Source: Rubripirellula sp. (GTDB taxonomy: Bacteria > Planctomycetota > Planctomycetia > Pirellulales > Pirellulaceae). From it: DNA of 37,147 bases. The stretch is from assembly GCA_012270065.1 (NCBI GenBank), contig JAAXJB010000063.1, positions 1 to 37,147 on the forward strand, given 5' to 3'. Under the pieces are notes generated by a model, which worked only from the letters and a program-made list of their open reading frames with translations, was not told where the DNA came from and did not search any database. The position numbers and the translations under genes were made by a program. Below are positions 1 to 8,603 of the stretch, piece after piece. Position 1 is the first letter of the stretch; each line of letters begins with the position of its first letter.

Positions 1-429
1 CACGGTGCTCATCGGTCACTTGCAGATAAAACTTCTTCATCGTCTCGATGCTGTGACCCGTCCACTGGCTCACGACGTGCATCGGATGATGCAGCACCAA
101 ATCAGTCGCTCTGGAAGCTCGAAAATTCTGAAATGCTATCGGCCATGGCTCCAAGTAAGCACGCTTGATAATCCGATGCAGCTGCGTCCGCAGGTTCGAT
201 TCAGAATCGCGGTAACGGTAAATCACATACTCACCCTTGCCGCCGGAAAGTTCATAGGCATCCTCAAGGAAGGGTGTTAGGTCTGTGAAAAGTGGAACTC
301 GCCGGCAGCCGTGGCCAACATGGTGTGCTGTTTTTTCTGATCGCACCAACATTTCCTGCTTGTTCCAGTCGATGTCCGACCATTTCAATTCCAGTACTTC
401 GCTGGGACATCGCAGGGCACCATATCGGG
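1..429 (-). pseudogene. tyrosine recombinase (integrase) C-terminal remnant, runs off the left edge
   Basis: Reading the minus strand from about 429 leftwards gives a continuous catalytic domain of a phage-type integrase of the kind common in planctomycetes. Visible blocks are RYGALRCPSE (first catalytic Arg), a linker ending in NLRTQLHRIIKRA, the block FQNFRASRATDL (second Arg; the usual His of HxxR is Asn), the QWTGHS box, and KFYLQVTDEH with the nucleophilic Tyr. There is no start codon and no N-terminal DNA-binding domain: the frame meets a TAA near 466, and similarity stops where an IS3 end begins at about 430. The missing 5' part is not found further right, so it was deleted. The 3' end lies outside the window. 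I see a broken, presumably inactive gene. Confidence 0.8.
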
Positions 430-610
430 TGACTACCCCCCAGCCTTTGCACCAAGTTGAGTGAGAGAATTAGGGTTGGTAAAGCGGCTGTGTTCTGGAG
501 GCTGAGGCGTAGCCGAAGCCGGAAGAACACAGCCGGCCGCGTATGCGGCAGGGGTTTGATAATCCAATGAACTGTGGATGCGGTGATGGTTGTAGTCAAG
601 GCACCTGAGG
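430..610 (-). mobile_element. IS3-family insertion sequence fragment (transposase C-terminus and one end)
   Basis: The minus strand encodes the last part of an IS3-type DDE transposase: LDYNHHRIHSSLDYQTPAAY, followed by an Ala/Pro/Ser-rich tail and a TAG stop at 433-435. The NHHRIHSSL block is the typical region after the catalytic Glu. The stop lies inside a sequence starting TGACTACCCCCC at 430, which resembles an IS3 terminal inverted repeat and would be the physical end of the element. Upstream the frame stays open for a while but transposase similarity is lost by about 610, so the rest of the element (orfA, the DDE core and the other end) is missing. The element abuts the truncated integrase exactly where that gene loses similarity, which suggests it caused the break. 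The 610 boundary is approximate. Confidence 0.72.
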
Positions 611-759
611 AAATACCCCCATATTCCAGACCCTACTTCCTGAATATCGCACCGTTGCGATTTACGGTAAACTGAGCTTCCGGTAGAGATGGCTGCGTGG
701 ATGCAGGCGTTGCGTTTGCGCCGCTTAAAAGAAACCTTGGCACTTTATCTGAACGACGA

Positions 760-2031
760 ATGTTTAACATTAAATTTTGCACATTGTTTGTTTTTTTGGC
801 GGCTCCCGGCGCATGTTTGATGGCGGAAGATCGTGAAGTCATTACTTGGGAGACAAAAAAACTCACCTCCGTTTTTTATGGAGAAGGTGCGTATTTCGGC
901 GACTTCAACAACGATGGTGCCATGGACGTTGTTTCTGGTCCTGTGTGGTATGAGGGCCCTGAATTCTTGAAAAGGCATGCGTATCGGCCGGTAAAGGAAT
1001 ATGACCCCAAAGGGTATTCAGACAATTTCCTGACATTCGTTAGCGATTTCAATGGCAACGGATGGGACGACATCATGATTATCGGATGGCCTGGCTACAA
1101 GAAAGGTCACGAGCATGTGTGGTACGAAAATCCGAAAGGCAACGAAGGAGAGTGGCAGAAACATGAGGTGTTCAGGGAGGTAGACAATGAATCACCGGCG
1201 TTCCTTAACTTAGTTGGCGATGACGCACGAGAGCTCGTTTTTCATTACAAAGGTCGTCTTGGTTGGGCCGCACCCAACCCTGCTGCTCCCAATGATCCGT
1301 GGACCTTTCATCCGGTTTCTGAAGATCTCAAGTTGACACGTTATGCGCATGGTTTAGGCGTCGGTGATGTAAACGGTGACGGACGCATGGATTTGGTGCA
1401 ATCAAAAGGCTGGTGGGAGCAGCCCGAGTCGATTAAGGACGATCCGCTTTGGAAGCATCATAAGTGGCCCATCAAGCTGGATGGTGCCCAAATGCTTGTT
1501 TACGATGTCGATGGTGATGGCGACAACGATATCGTTACTGCAATCTCATCGCATGGTTATGGGATAGGCTGGATGGAGCAGCAGGTAGGGGATAATGGAA
1601 GTCCCAAGTTCGAGATGCACCGGTTCATCAACCAAAAACCTGAAGAGAACCGATACGGTGTTCATTTTTCACAACCCCACGCCTTGGATATTGCTGATTT
1701 CAATGGTGATGGAATTCTTGATTTTGTTGTTGGAAAACGTTTTTGGGCACATGGCCCTAATGGCGATCCTGAACCCAATGCTGCAGCGGTGACCTACTGG
1801 TTTGAGTTAGCGCGTGGAGCGACAGATCTTCCCGGTGGAGTTGACTTCATACCCCACCTTATCCACGATGACTCGGGAGTTGGCACACAGGTGGCAGCGG
1901 GTGACATTAATCAAGATGGGTTAATTGATGTTGTATCGGGGAACAAGAAAGGGACCCACATTCATTTGCAGAAAAGGAAAACAGTGGGGAAGGTGGAATG
2001 GCAAAATCTGCAGCCAAAACCGCTGCATTAG
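760..2031 (+). CDS. secreted FG-GAP/VCBS repeat protein
   Basis: About 423 residues. I prefer the ATG at 760 because it gives a clean signal peptide (MFNIKFCTLFVFLAAPGACLM with a cut near A-ED); the frame also has an ATG at 697, but that adds 21 residues ahead of the leader. At least six Ca-binding FG-GAP loops of the D-x-N-x-D-G type are visible: GDFNNDGAMD, SDFNGNGWDD, GDVNGDGRMD, YDVDGDGDND, ADFNGDGILD and GDINQDGLID, the last close to the C-terminus. Such repeats build a seven-bladed beta-propeller, and many planctomycete members are exported. The substrate or partner is unknown. It is the first intact gene right of the mobile-element relics and is followed by a strong hairpin. Confidence 0.85.
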   Translation: MFNIKFCTLFVFLAAPGACLMAEDREVITWETKKLTSVFYGEGAYFGDFNNDGAMDVVSGPVWYEGPEFLKRHAYRPVKEYDPKGYSDNFLTFVSDFNGNGWDDIMIIGWPGYKKGHEHVWYENPKGNEGEWQKHEVFREVDNESPAFLNLVGDDARELVFHYKGRLGWAAPNPAAPNDPWTFHPVSEDLKLTRYAHGLGVGDVNGDGRMDLVQSKGWWEQPESIKDDPLWKHHKWPIKLDGAQMLVYDVDGDGDNDIVTAISSHGYGIGWMEQQVGDNGSPKFEMHRFINQKPEENRYGVHFSQPHALDIADFNGDGILDFVVGKRFWAHGPNGDPEPNAAAVTYWFELARGATDLPGGVDFIPHLIHDDSGVGTQVAAGDINQDGLIDVVSGNKKGTHIHLQKRKTVGKVEWQNLQPKPLH

Positions 2032-2034
2032 CTG

Positions 2035-2073
2035 CCTTGCGGGAACAAGCGACGTTTAGTTCCCGACGCAAGG
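2035..2073 (+). terminator. hairpin directly after the FG-GAP gene
   Basis: Starts four bases after the stop codon. The left arm CCTTGCGGGAAC pairs with GTTCCC and GCAAGG, giving 12 base pairs with a 3-base bulge (GAC) on the right arm and a 12-base loop. No U-tract follows, so it may be a factor-assisted terminator or an mRNA 3' end stabiliser. Confidence 0.5.
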
Positions 2074-2859
2074 TAGTTGAAAAAGCGAAGTGTGACCGAC
2101 AATGGTTTTTTACGGCAAGCAGGTTCTTGGTATTGGGCTGAACAACAGTAAGTTTGGCTTGTGTCGGTGGGGCCTTGGCTGTGGACCTCGCGATAGGTTT
2201 AGCGGCCTACGGTTCTCGAGATCACTAGCGTTCGCTGATTGGATGTGAGTAAACGTTTTTCATCTGGCTCCCTGCAAAAGATGAATATGCTGAGGAAGAT
2301 CATGCCGTCGTGCCCTAAGTGAATGGTTCTGGGACGCTAATTTCAGTTACTGAAGGCAGGAGAACGTTTCCCTGTTGCGGCATGTCATCACGATTCCGCG
2401 AAGTCGTTGTAAACGGGGGGGAGTTGAGGAACGTGGGAGTTGCGTTTTGTGTCGCAACTGATGTTATTCGATATGTCCCGTATTTGGCTAAAATTGTTCA
2501 CGTGACCGCCTTGCGGAACGAGCTTTTGTTGAAGCGGACGGTGGTGCCTTGCACGCTTGTTCGTCGATGGTGGACGGTGGGGTGGGTTTACGGATAGCCG
2601 CGAAACATAAAGGTTTCAATTGCTGGGCGTGTTTAGGCTTGCGTGTAATCCAGCTGAATTGGATTCTGATAAAGCCACCTGATTTTTGCAGTTTTCATTC
2701 AGCAAACACGACTGAAGGATAAGACAGCATTTTGACGGCAGAAAAGGACAATGTGTATGTGGCCGCGTTGGTACTGGACACATGGGTACCATGTGTTGTA
2801 AAAGATTCCAGCCATTCAGCGTTCTAAATCATCTTGAACAGTGTAACGAGAGCAAGACT
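2074..2859. other. 785-bp gap without a supported gene
   Basis: Open frames here are short, with no recognisable motif and amino-acid composition unlike the neighbouring genes. One 92-codon plus-strand frame (2319-2597) has no family signature and no visible ribosome-binding site. I see no repeats or RNA gene. Confidence 0.5.
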
Positions 2860-3288
2860 ATGCCCCTGACCATCATGCGACGGATCCGCTTTTGTGCCGG
2901 TCACCGACTGCTGCGGCATGGAGGGATGTGTGAGCATTTCCATGGACACAACTACACGGCTGACTTTTTTGTAGTCGGCGATGAACAGGACGAGGTCGGT
3001 CGGGTGTTGGACTTTTCCGACCTGAAACGACGGGTTAAGGGATGGATCGACGAGAACTGGGACCACGCGTTTCTAATAAGTCATGAAGATGATAACGCCA
3101 GAAAGGCCCTCGAAATGGTCGAACCAAGTCGTTTCTTTGTGCTTCCTTACAACCCGACAGCGGAAAACATGGCAAAATATTTGCTTGAAGAAATGTGCCC
3201 TCATGCACTCGAGGGAAGCGGGGCACGAGCGACGTCAGTGAGACTGTGGGAAACGGAAGACTCGTACGCTGAGGCAACACTAAGTTAA
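2860..3288 (+). CDS. queD: 6-carboxy-tetrahydropterin synthase / 6-pyruvoyl-tetrahydropterin synthase family (QueD-like)
   Basis: 142 residues from the ATG at 2860, the usual size of the family. Upstream in-frame ATGs exist (to 2782) but would add a 26-residue tail without similarity. The family signature is present: His in CAGHRLL, and C-E-H-F-H-G-H-N-Y, giving the three zinc-binding histidines and the catalytic Cys, then DFSDLKRRV and LPYNPTAENMAKYL, and a C-terminal VRLWET(E) block, the usual place for the pterin-anchoring Glu. QueD makes 6-carboxytetrahydropterin from 7,8-dihydroneopterin triphosphate for queuosine or other 7-deazapurines; close relatives make 6-pyruvoyl-tetrahydropterin. 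No other queuosine gene is near, so the exact product is inferred. Cytoplasmic. Confidence 0.85.
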   Translation: MPLTIMRRIRFCAGHRLLRHGGMCEHFHGHNYTADFFVVGDEQDEVGRVLDFSDLKRRVKGWIDENWDHAFLISHEDDNARKALEMVEPSRFFVLPYNPTAENMAKYLLEEMCPHALEGSGARATSVRLWETEDSYAEATLS

Positions 3289-3321
3289 ACAGATCGTTTG
3301 GGTAGTGCTTGACCTGCCCAA

Positions 3322-3513
3322 TCAAACGGCGTGGGATTGCCCATTTCTTACCGTTTGAAGTTGGGACGCGAGTTCTGCCCTTTGTTCATCACTCAGAATT
3401 TTCGACAACCAAGTCGTTAAAGCAGTCACGGCTGGCGAGCCGTCAACAAATACGGCTTCGGGTTTGGCTTCGCATGGCTCCATTTTCTTGTGTTTTCTAT
3501 TTGTTTGGCGCAT
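3322..3513 (-). CDS. small hypothetical protein, second of an overlapping pair
   Basis: 63 residues, no family recognised. The C-terminal half looks protein-like and helical (TTWLSKILSDEQRAELASQL). Its ATG lies inside the end of the preceding minus-strand ORF, with a 17-base overlap, an arrangement typical of translational coupling, or alternatively of one gene split by a frameshift. No signal peptide. It may be real but rests only on composition and arrangement. Confidence 0.4.
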   Translation of the reverse strand: MRQTNRKHKKMEPCEAKPEAVFVDGSPAVTALTTWLSKILSDEQRAELASQLQTVRNGQSHAV

Positions 3514-3712
3514 TTGATTCGAGTCCCTCTGCCGCTACTCGGGCATCATCCAACATGCCCACAACTTCCGAAAAACTCGCGTTTTCCCGCACGTGTTGAA
3601 ACGTGCAGATTTCTTTTGCGCCTCGGTGCGAGACGAAACGGACAGTTGCATCCCCAGTGGCCACACCCACGTTATCATGCTTGGCAAGAAATGTGTTTTT
3701 AGGTGGTCGCAT
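3497..3712 (-). CDS. small hypothetical protein, first of an overlapping pair
   Basis: 71 residues, no family recognised. The segment GVATGDATVRFVSHRGAKEI and a helical block ending in SEVVGMLDDARVAAEGLE look like a folded cytoplasmic protein rather than random translation. It is divergent from the PD-(D/E)XK-like gene with only 31 bases between the starts, so the two would share a promoter region. The downstream ORF overlaps its 3' end. No strong ribosome-binding site is visible. Confidence 0.42.
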   Translation of the reverse strand: MRPPKNTFLAKHDNVGVATGDATVRFVSHRGAKEICTFQHVRENASFSEVVGMLDDARVAAEGLESNAPNK

Positions 3713-3743
3713 TCACTGATGCACACGCTATGAGAGGCTCGAC

Positions 3744-4337
3744 ATGATGGAATTCATTCAAATTGCTGCAGGTCTGCTGCTTTTTGTTTTCGGAGGCTGG
3801 GCCGCTCTGCGGATCCGAAAGCTGCTCGCAGACTCCAAAATGAAGCGACGTTTCGCTGTCGGTTCCAAAGCTGAAAAGGACGCTGTCTTTCTTCTGGAAC
3901 GGCATGGCTATTCTGTCCTGAAAGGCCAAGCCACCAGCAAAAATGTTTTTTACGTCGATGGAGAAAAAACCAGCAGCACGGTAAGAGCCGACTACCTGGC
4001 AGAAAAGAACGGACAACGATTTGTGGTCGAAGTAAAAAGTGGCGATGCGGTTCCCAACCCCACCCACTCCGCAACCCGTCGACAGCTCCTTGAGTATGAG
4101 CACGTGTTCCGCCCAGACGGCTTGATCCTTGCTGACATGACAGCAGGTGCACTCAAGCGGGTTGCGTTTGGCCTCAACGACAACCGGATAACCCCAGACC
4201 AATCCCACGAAACATCCCCCCCTCCCACGCAGCATCAACCACTGCCCCGATGGAAACATGTTTCATGGGCTCTTGTCGCAGGAATCATTCTCGGCATCAT
4301 CGCTGCCAATCTGCTGACAACTGGTTCAAGCAGTTGA
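3744..4337 (+). CDS. membrane-anchored PD-(D/E)XK nuclease-like protein
   Basis: 197 residues. A hydrophobic segment at about residues 5-23 is followed by basic residues, a soluble domain at about 45-140, a Pro-rich linker (SPPPTQHQPLP) and a second hydrophobic segment near the C-terminus (about 174-191). The soluble domain has the pattern of a restriction-endonuclease fold: GSKAEKDAVFLLERHGY (helix), RADYL (catalytic Asp) and FVVEVKSG (the E-x-K motif). That suggests a divalent-metal nuclease or a DNA/RNA-binding relative held at the membrane. Start: an AGAGG motif lies about 7 bases ahead of the first ATG; a second ATG follows directly. Substrate unknown. The nuclease call is a motif inference. 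Confidence 0.65.
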   Translation: MMEFIQIAAGLLLFVFGGWAALRIRKLLADSKMKRRFAVGSKAEKDAVFLLERHGYSVLKGQATSKNVFYVDGEKTSSTVRADYLAEKNGQRFVVEVKSGDAVPNPTHSATRRQLLEYEHVFRPDGLILADMTAGALKRVAFGLNDNRITPDQSHETSPPPTQHQPLPRWKHVSWALVAGIILGIIAANLLTTGSSS

Positions 4338-4624
4338 ATGATTGCATTGCTTTCCTTCCCCTTTTCTCAGAATTCGCAATTTCGTCGAATTCATCGGGTG
4401 AATTTGACTGAGATTTCGCACTAAGCAAGGAATCCCATTCGGCTGTTCGCTGGCTCAATGGCCACTGCTGATGATTCCCGTCGCGAAAGAGCAACCGCCA
4501 ACATAGGGCAGGCCATGCGTTGTCCTGATGACAATCAGATGTACACCACGCAAGCATGGCAGCGGTATGCAGCGATGAAGTTTTTGCAGACCTTCATTCA
4601 AAGTAACCTCAGAGAAACTTCGGT

Positions 4625-5662
4625 ATGACCAGATTACTATTGGCAATCACTTTTCATGCATGCCTCACTGGATTCGCGTTGACCCCTTACCTTCAAGGGC
4701 AAGAAAATCCAGAACCGGCGCCACCCTCGGCGTCCGATCTGGATGGTGACTGGATCTGGTATGGCCCGGGCGGGATCTGTGAATTGACCTTCGCTGATGG
4801 ACGGCAAAACTTTCAACTCGTTCGGAATGATGGATCACGTCCTTGGGGATTTGAAACGGCGATTGAAGTTTCCTCGCATGAAGGAATCAGTCTGCTCATG
4901 CATCGAAATGAAGCTGGCGAGGTGACATACCGAGGTGTGTTCAAGCTGATGGACGGTCATTTCCATGAAATTCCGCCGCAGATCCGGGCAGGAGCACGTC
5001 GCTCGCCTGAATTGCGTGACTGGCGACGCGCAGGAGACGCGATTGACGATTGGCTGGCATCTGCGCGGCTGGGAAAAACATCAGAAGTGAAACATCTTTT
5101 AGACGAGGGCATGTCGCCTGATTCAACCGTCGGAGACTCTCTCACTGCGTTGGCGTATGCATCAGCCGGAGGACATCTTGAGACGATGAAATTATTGATT
5201 GAACGCGGAAGTGACGTGAATCTTCGAAGTGGATACTGGGGTCATTCGGCCATCGACGAGGCCGTCATTTTTGAACATCCGGATGCCGTAAAACTCCTTC
5301 TGGAACACGGGGCGTCCTTGAAACCACGCCAACCGATCGGACACACAGGCGTGCGCAACTACAGAGGTCAAAGCCCGCTACACGAATTGGCCATGTCCGG
5401 TAATGCAACCTGCCTCGACCTTTTGCTTGAAAACGGCGCAGACATCAATGCTCGCAATCTTTCAGACCAGACGCCGCTGATGTCCGCCGTCTATCGTGCT
5501 CGGCGATGGAACCGCGAAGTGTCAGACAAACACATTCAGATGGTTCAAACGCTGCTCTCAAAGAAAGCGGACAAGACCTTGAAAAACAAAGACGGAATGA
5601 CTGCGTTGGACATTGCGAAGTCAAGAAATCTCGAAGCCCTTTATGAATCGCTCAAACCATGA
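4625..5662 (+). CDS. secreted ankyrin-repeat protein
   Basis: 345 residues. An N-terminal leader (MTRLLLAITFHACLTGFAL, cut probably near LQGQ) points to export. Residues about 35-120 form a beta-rich region of unknown family (DGDWIWYGPGG...). From about residue 140 there are ankyrin repeats: KTSEVKHLLDEGMSPD, TALAYASAGGHLETMKLLIE, HPDAVKLLLEHGASL, SPLHELAMSGNATCLDLLLE, and a final repeat ending in GMTALDIAKSRNLEALYESL. Ankyrin repeats bind proteins; the partner is unknown. It stands alone, with a terminator-like structure after the stop, and is convergent with the acyltransferase operon. Confidence 0.85.
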   Translation: MTRLLLAITFHACLTGFALTPYLQGQENPEPAPPSASDLDGDWIWYGPGGICELTFADGRQNFQLVRNDGSRPWGFETAIEVSSHEGISLLMHRNEAGEVTYRGVFKLMDGHFHEIPPQIRAGARRSPELRDWRRAGDAIDDWLASARLGKTSEVKHLLDEGMSPDSTVGDSLTALAYASAGGHLETMKLLIERGSDVNLRSGYWGHSAIDEAVIFEHPDAVKLLLEHGASLKPRQPIGHTGVRNYRGQSPLHELAMSGNATCLDLLLENGADINARNLSDQTPLMSAVYRARRWNREVSDKHIQMVQTLLSKKADKTLKNKDGMTALDIAKSRNLEALYESLKP

Positions 5663-5663
5663 A

Positions 5664-5734
5664 CGGTCAAGAGGTAACTGGTCACACCAGACAGTGAGTG
5701 CTTGACCGGCGTCAACTTTGACTGCAGTTTTTTT
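5664..5734 (+). terminator. terminator-like structure between convergent genes
   Basis: CGGTCAAG at 5664 pairs perfectly with CTTGACCG at 5701 (8 bp), enclosing a second hairpin CTGGT/ACCAG. A run of T follows at about 5728-5734. It begins two bases after the ankyrin gene stop and ends before the stop of the convergent operon. Confidence 0.5.
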
Positions 5735-5746
5735 CCGGGTGAAAAC

Positions 5747-6775
5747 TCATTCGAGTGATTCGATTGCTGCAGTGATTTTTCCAGCCAAATGGCTGGCAGA
5801 CCTGGGTCCGTAATGACCGTAGGCGATCCAATCGAAATTTTGTTCCTCTGGCTCGTATCGCAGGTCGACCCATGCTGAGTCAATCACCTCGGACAGGTCT
5901 GCTGGCCCGGCGACATCAGACTGACGCGGAAGTGCGACAATCAACACAGCATCAATTCCCAAAGACCTCAGTCGTTCTGCTGCCATTGCTACCTGAGCTT
6001 TGCCAAGCTGCGAATTCAGCGAAGAAGATTTGCCAGAGTTACCATCCGAAGGATTTGCACGCAGCAGATTGAATGGAACCTGCATCAATCGACAGACCCC
6101 AGCCCAAACATAACTGTTCCAATAAAACTCACCGCCCAGGCGGGATGCCGGGTCGTCGGGCGTCACCACAGAGTCCATCATCTGCAGGTTTTCCGGTGTC
6201 ACGATCGTGTCCCAATCCGGGTGAAACGCGTAGTCATCTTTTCCATACGCCAGAATCACGCCAATGTCATATTGATCAGGTTCCAGCATTCGCGCCAGTT
6301 TCTGCACGTCCTGTCCAAGAGTAAATCCAGGCCAGGAAATCAAGTCGATCTGACAGCCACCTGCCAAGTGATCGGCCACTTGATGATGAAGTGTTTCATG
6401 GTCTGCCAGACCATACCCAAAACCCATGGATGCGCTGCCAAGCATGGCGATTCGTTTTGGTGGGGCAGGCGGTTGCTGGCCGTCTGAAGCCTCACCTTCA
6501 CGCACAGCAGATTTGCGGAACCCTCCGGAATCCAACTGCAGTGGTTCAGACCAAACCTGATCGACATTCCGCATCGTTCCATCATAATCGGGCCGGAAAA
6601 CAAATCCGAAATACGGATCTCGCTGATGCACTCCCTCTGTGAACCACGTGGAATAAAAGATAGGCCCCGGCACCAGCACGCGGAGTACTGACTCGCAGAG
6701 CAACCAGCCGATCATGAGTGACACGCCCAAAGACGCACAATGAATCAGTCGTCGTGTTCTGTTTTCTTTTTTCAT
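5747..6775 (-). CDS. SGNH-hydrolase-like membrane protein, partner of the MBOAT acyltransferase
   Basis: 342 residues from the ATG at 6775. The frame extends further upstream inside the MBOAT gene, but this start lies 14 bases after the MBOAT stop and gives a good membrane anchor (about residues 11-37). The rest is extracytoplasmic. SGNH-like features are MLGSASMGFGYG (about 111-121), where the nucleophile block GDS is altered to GSAS, and GHYGPRSASHLAGKI near the C-terminus, resembling the DGHYSPLGH block with catalytic His321 but with Tyr where the Asp is expected. AlgJ/AlgX/PatB-type proteins of this kind take the acyl group from the MBOAT protein and place it on a polysaccharide. Whether the altered triad is active is unclear. 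Confidence 0.7.
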   Translation of the reverse strand: MKKENRTRRLIHCASLGVSLMIGWLLCESVLRVLVPGPIFYSTWFTEGVHQRDPYFGFVFRPDYDGTMRNVDQVWSEPLQLDSGGFRKSAVREGEASDGQQPPAPPKRIAMLGSASMGFGYGLADHETLHHQVADHLAGGCQIDLISWPGFTLGQDVQKLARMLEPDQYDIGVILAYGKDDYAFHPDWDTIVTPENLQMMDSVVTPDDPASRLGGEFYWNSYVWAGVCRLMQVPFNLLRANPSDGNSGKSSSLNSQLGKAQVAMAAERLRSLGIDAVLIVALPRQSDVAGPADLSEVIDSAWVDLRYEPEEQNFDWIAYGHYGPRSASHLAGKITAAIESLE

Positions 6776-6789
6776 GATTCTGCTGGCAC

Positions 6790-8232
6790 CTAAAACTGAA
6801 AATAGATGAAACCTGTCGGCCGAAAACCGACTGCCAACAATGAAAAAACAATCATCGAATAGACGCTCCAACGAACGATCAAAGGTGCACGCAAAAATAC
6901 CAGTTCACTTTTTTGCAGTTCTTTCCCGATATCAATCACCAGCATGATCGCCAATGCCAGAGCGATAGGAGTCGCAAACGAAACCCAGCGGGGGTCCGCA
7001 AGGGAAGCCGTGAACATACGGGACAAGGTGACTTGGATCTCCATCAAGGACTCACAACGAAACAGTGTCCAACCGATCAGCATCAGCACAAAGGTCAACA
7101 TGATCCGGCAAACCCTCAGTGTCATGTGCCACAGCGTCTGCCTTTCGTCATGACTGCCCAAGCTAATCTTTGCTGTTGACCGGACAGACATCCACGCGTG
7201 CTGACCAACCAGCAAGATGCCATGAAATCCTCCCCAGAGGACAAAATTCCAGGACGCGCCATGCCACAAACCACCCAGCAACATGGTGACCATCAAGTTT
7301 CGACACGTGATCGAAAAACCACGTCGGCTGCCACCCAACTCGAAATACAGATAGCGCCGCAACCACTGAGACAGCGATCGGTGCCATCGCGTCCAGAAAT
7401 CACGTGGGCTGGTTGCCAGAAACGGCTGTCGGAAATTCGCCATCAGGCGGAATCCCATCCAACGTGAAATCCCTCTCGCAATCATGCTGTAGCCAGCAAA
7501 GTCACCGTAAATCTGAACTGCAAAGCCAACATTGGCCAACCAGGCGATCGATCCACCATACCGTTCAGGAGCGGCGTAGAACTGGTTGACCATTGGTGCA
7601 ACCGAATCAGCCAGAACCACTTTGTAAAAATAACCGAGCAGCACAAACTGCGTTCCTACTGCCAGATCAATCCGGCGGATCTTCCGTTGCTGCAGGACCT
7701 GTGGCAAAAAATGGGTTGCCCGTTCGATCGGTCCTGCAACCAACTGAGGAAAGAAAGCAACATAGACCGAAAATCCCAGCAGGTTGTTACAAGCTGGAAT
7801 ACGCCCACGGTAAACATCGATCGTATAACTGAGCGTCTGAAAGGTGTAAAAACTGATGCCGACCGGCAAAATGATCTCGGCGATTGGGAGAGAGATCCCA
7901 AGTCCCAGCATCTCAGTCAGCTGACAGAAACTCTGGGCCGCGAAACCAAAATATTTGAACGTTGCCAACACTCCCAGATTGGTCACCAGACTCAGGATCA
8001 GCCAACGTCGACGTGTGTTTTTTCTGCCGCTTTCAATTCGGATCCCTGCCCAAAAATCCACGACCGTCGACAACAGAATCAGGGACAAAAAGCGATAGTC
8101 CCACGCGGCGTAAAAGACATAACTGGAGACCAGCAGCAACAGATTCTGCGCTGACGTTCTACGGCTCAGAACCACATAGGCTGCAAAAACGAGAGCGTAG
8201 AAGACCAGAAAGGTGTAGCTATTGAAAAGCAT
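6790..8232 (-). CDS. MBOAT family membrane-bound O-acyltransferase (AlgI-like)
   Basis: 480 residues, the usual AlgI length, with about ten membrane segments. Family blocks: LPVGISFYTFQTLSYTIDVY (about 122-141), FFPQLVAGPIER (160-171), DFWTRWHRSLSQWLRRYLY (278-296) and GGLWHGASWNFVLWGGFHG (320-338) with the essential His at about 324. Such proteins move acetyl or another acyl group across the inner membrane for O-acylation of exported polysaccharides. The next gene on the same strand is an SGNH-like protein 14 bases away, which supports a two-gene acylation operon. No polymerase or export genes are nearby, so the glycan is unknown. Confidence 0.92.
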   Translation of the reverse strand: MLFNSYTFLVFYALVFAAYVVLSRRTSAQNLLLLVSSYVFYAAWDYRFLSLILLSTVVDFWAGIRIESGRKNTRRRWLILSLVTNLGVLATFKYFGFAAQSFCQLTEMLGLGISLPIAEIILPVGISFYTFQTLSYTIDVYRGRIPACNNLLGFSVYVAFFPQLVAGPIERATHFLPQVLQQRKIRRIDLAVGTQFVLLGYFYKVVLADSVAPMVNQFYAAPERYGGSIAWLANVGFAVQIYGDFAGYSMIARGISRWMGFRLMANFRQPFLATSPRDFWTRWHRSLSQWLRRYLYFELGGSRRGFSITCRNLMVTMLLGGLWHGASWNFVLWGGFHGILLVGQHAWMSVRSTAKISLGSHDERQTLWHMTLRVCRIMLTFVLMLIGWTLFRCESLMEIQVTLSRMFTASLADPRWVSFATPIALALAIMLVIDIGKELQKSELVFLRAPLIVRWSVYSMIVFSLLAVGFRPTGFIYFQF

Positions 8233-8603
8233 GCGGGGTCTCTAAGTGACAGTGAACCCCCGATGTTACGACATCACTGATGGCTTTCCCAGATGGAAGC
8301 ACTTTTTTCAAGCTGCCCGAACGGGGGATTTGATAAAAAGCAGTGGTGATCAGGAAATGACGTGAACCTTTCGTGTATTCCATGGTCTTTTCTGGCGTAG
8401 TCATCTTTCCAGCGACTACCAGCATGATGAGCAGGAAAATCCTCGCCAACCTGCCCGATCCGGGCAAGGTGGAACGCGTCGTTGACGTGCATGCGGCCTT
8501 TGGCAATCCCACGGATCGATGGCTGCTGGGATGGCCAATGATGCATCACATGCTGAGCGCATTTCACCACAATCGACCACCAGCATACGAAACGCATTTC
8601 AGG

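Noticed and set aside
2319-2597. 92-codon plus-strand ORF in the gap before queD
   Set aside because: No family motif, no ribosome-binding site, and composition unlike the neighbouring genes.
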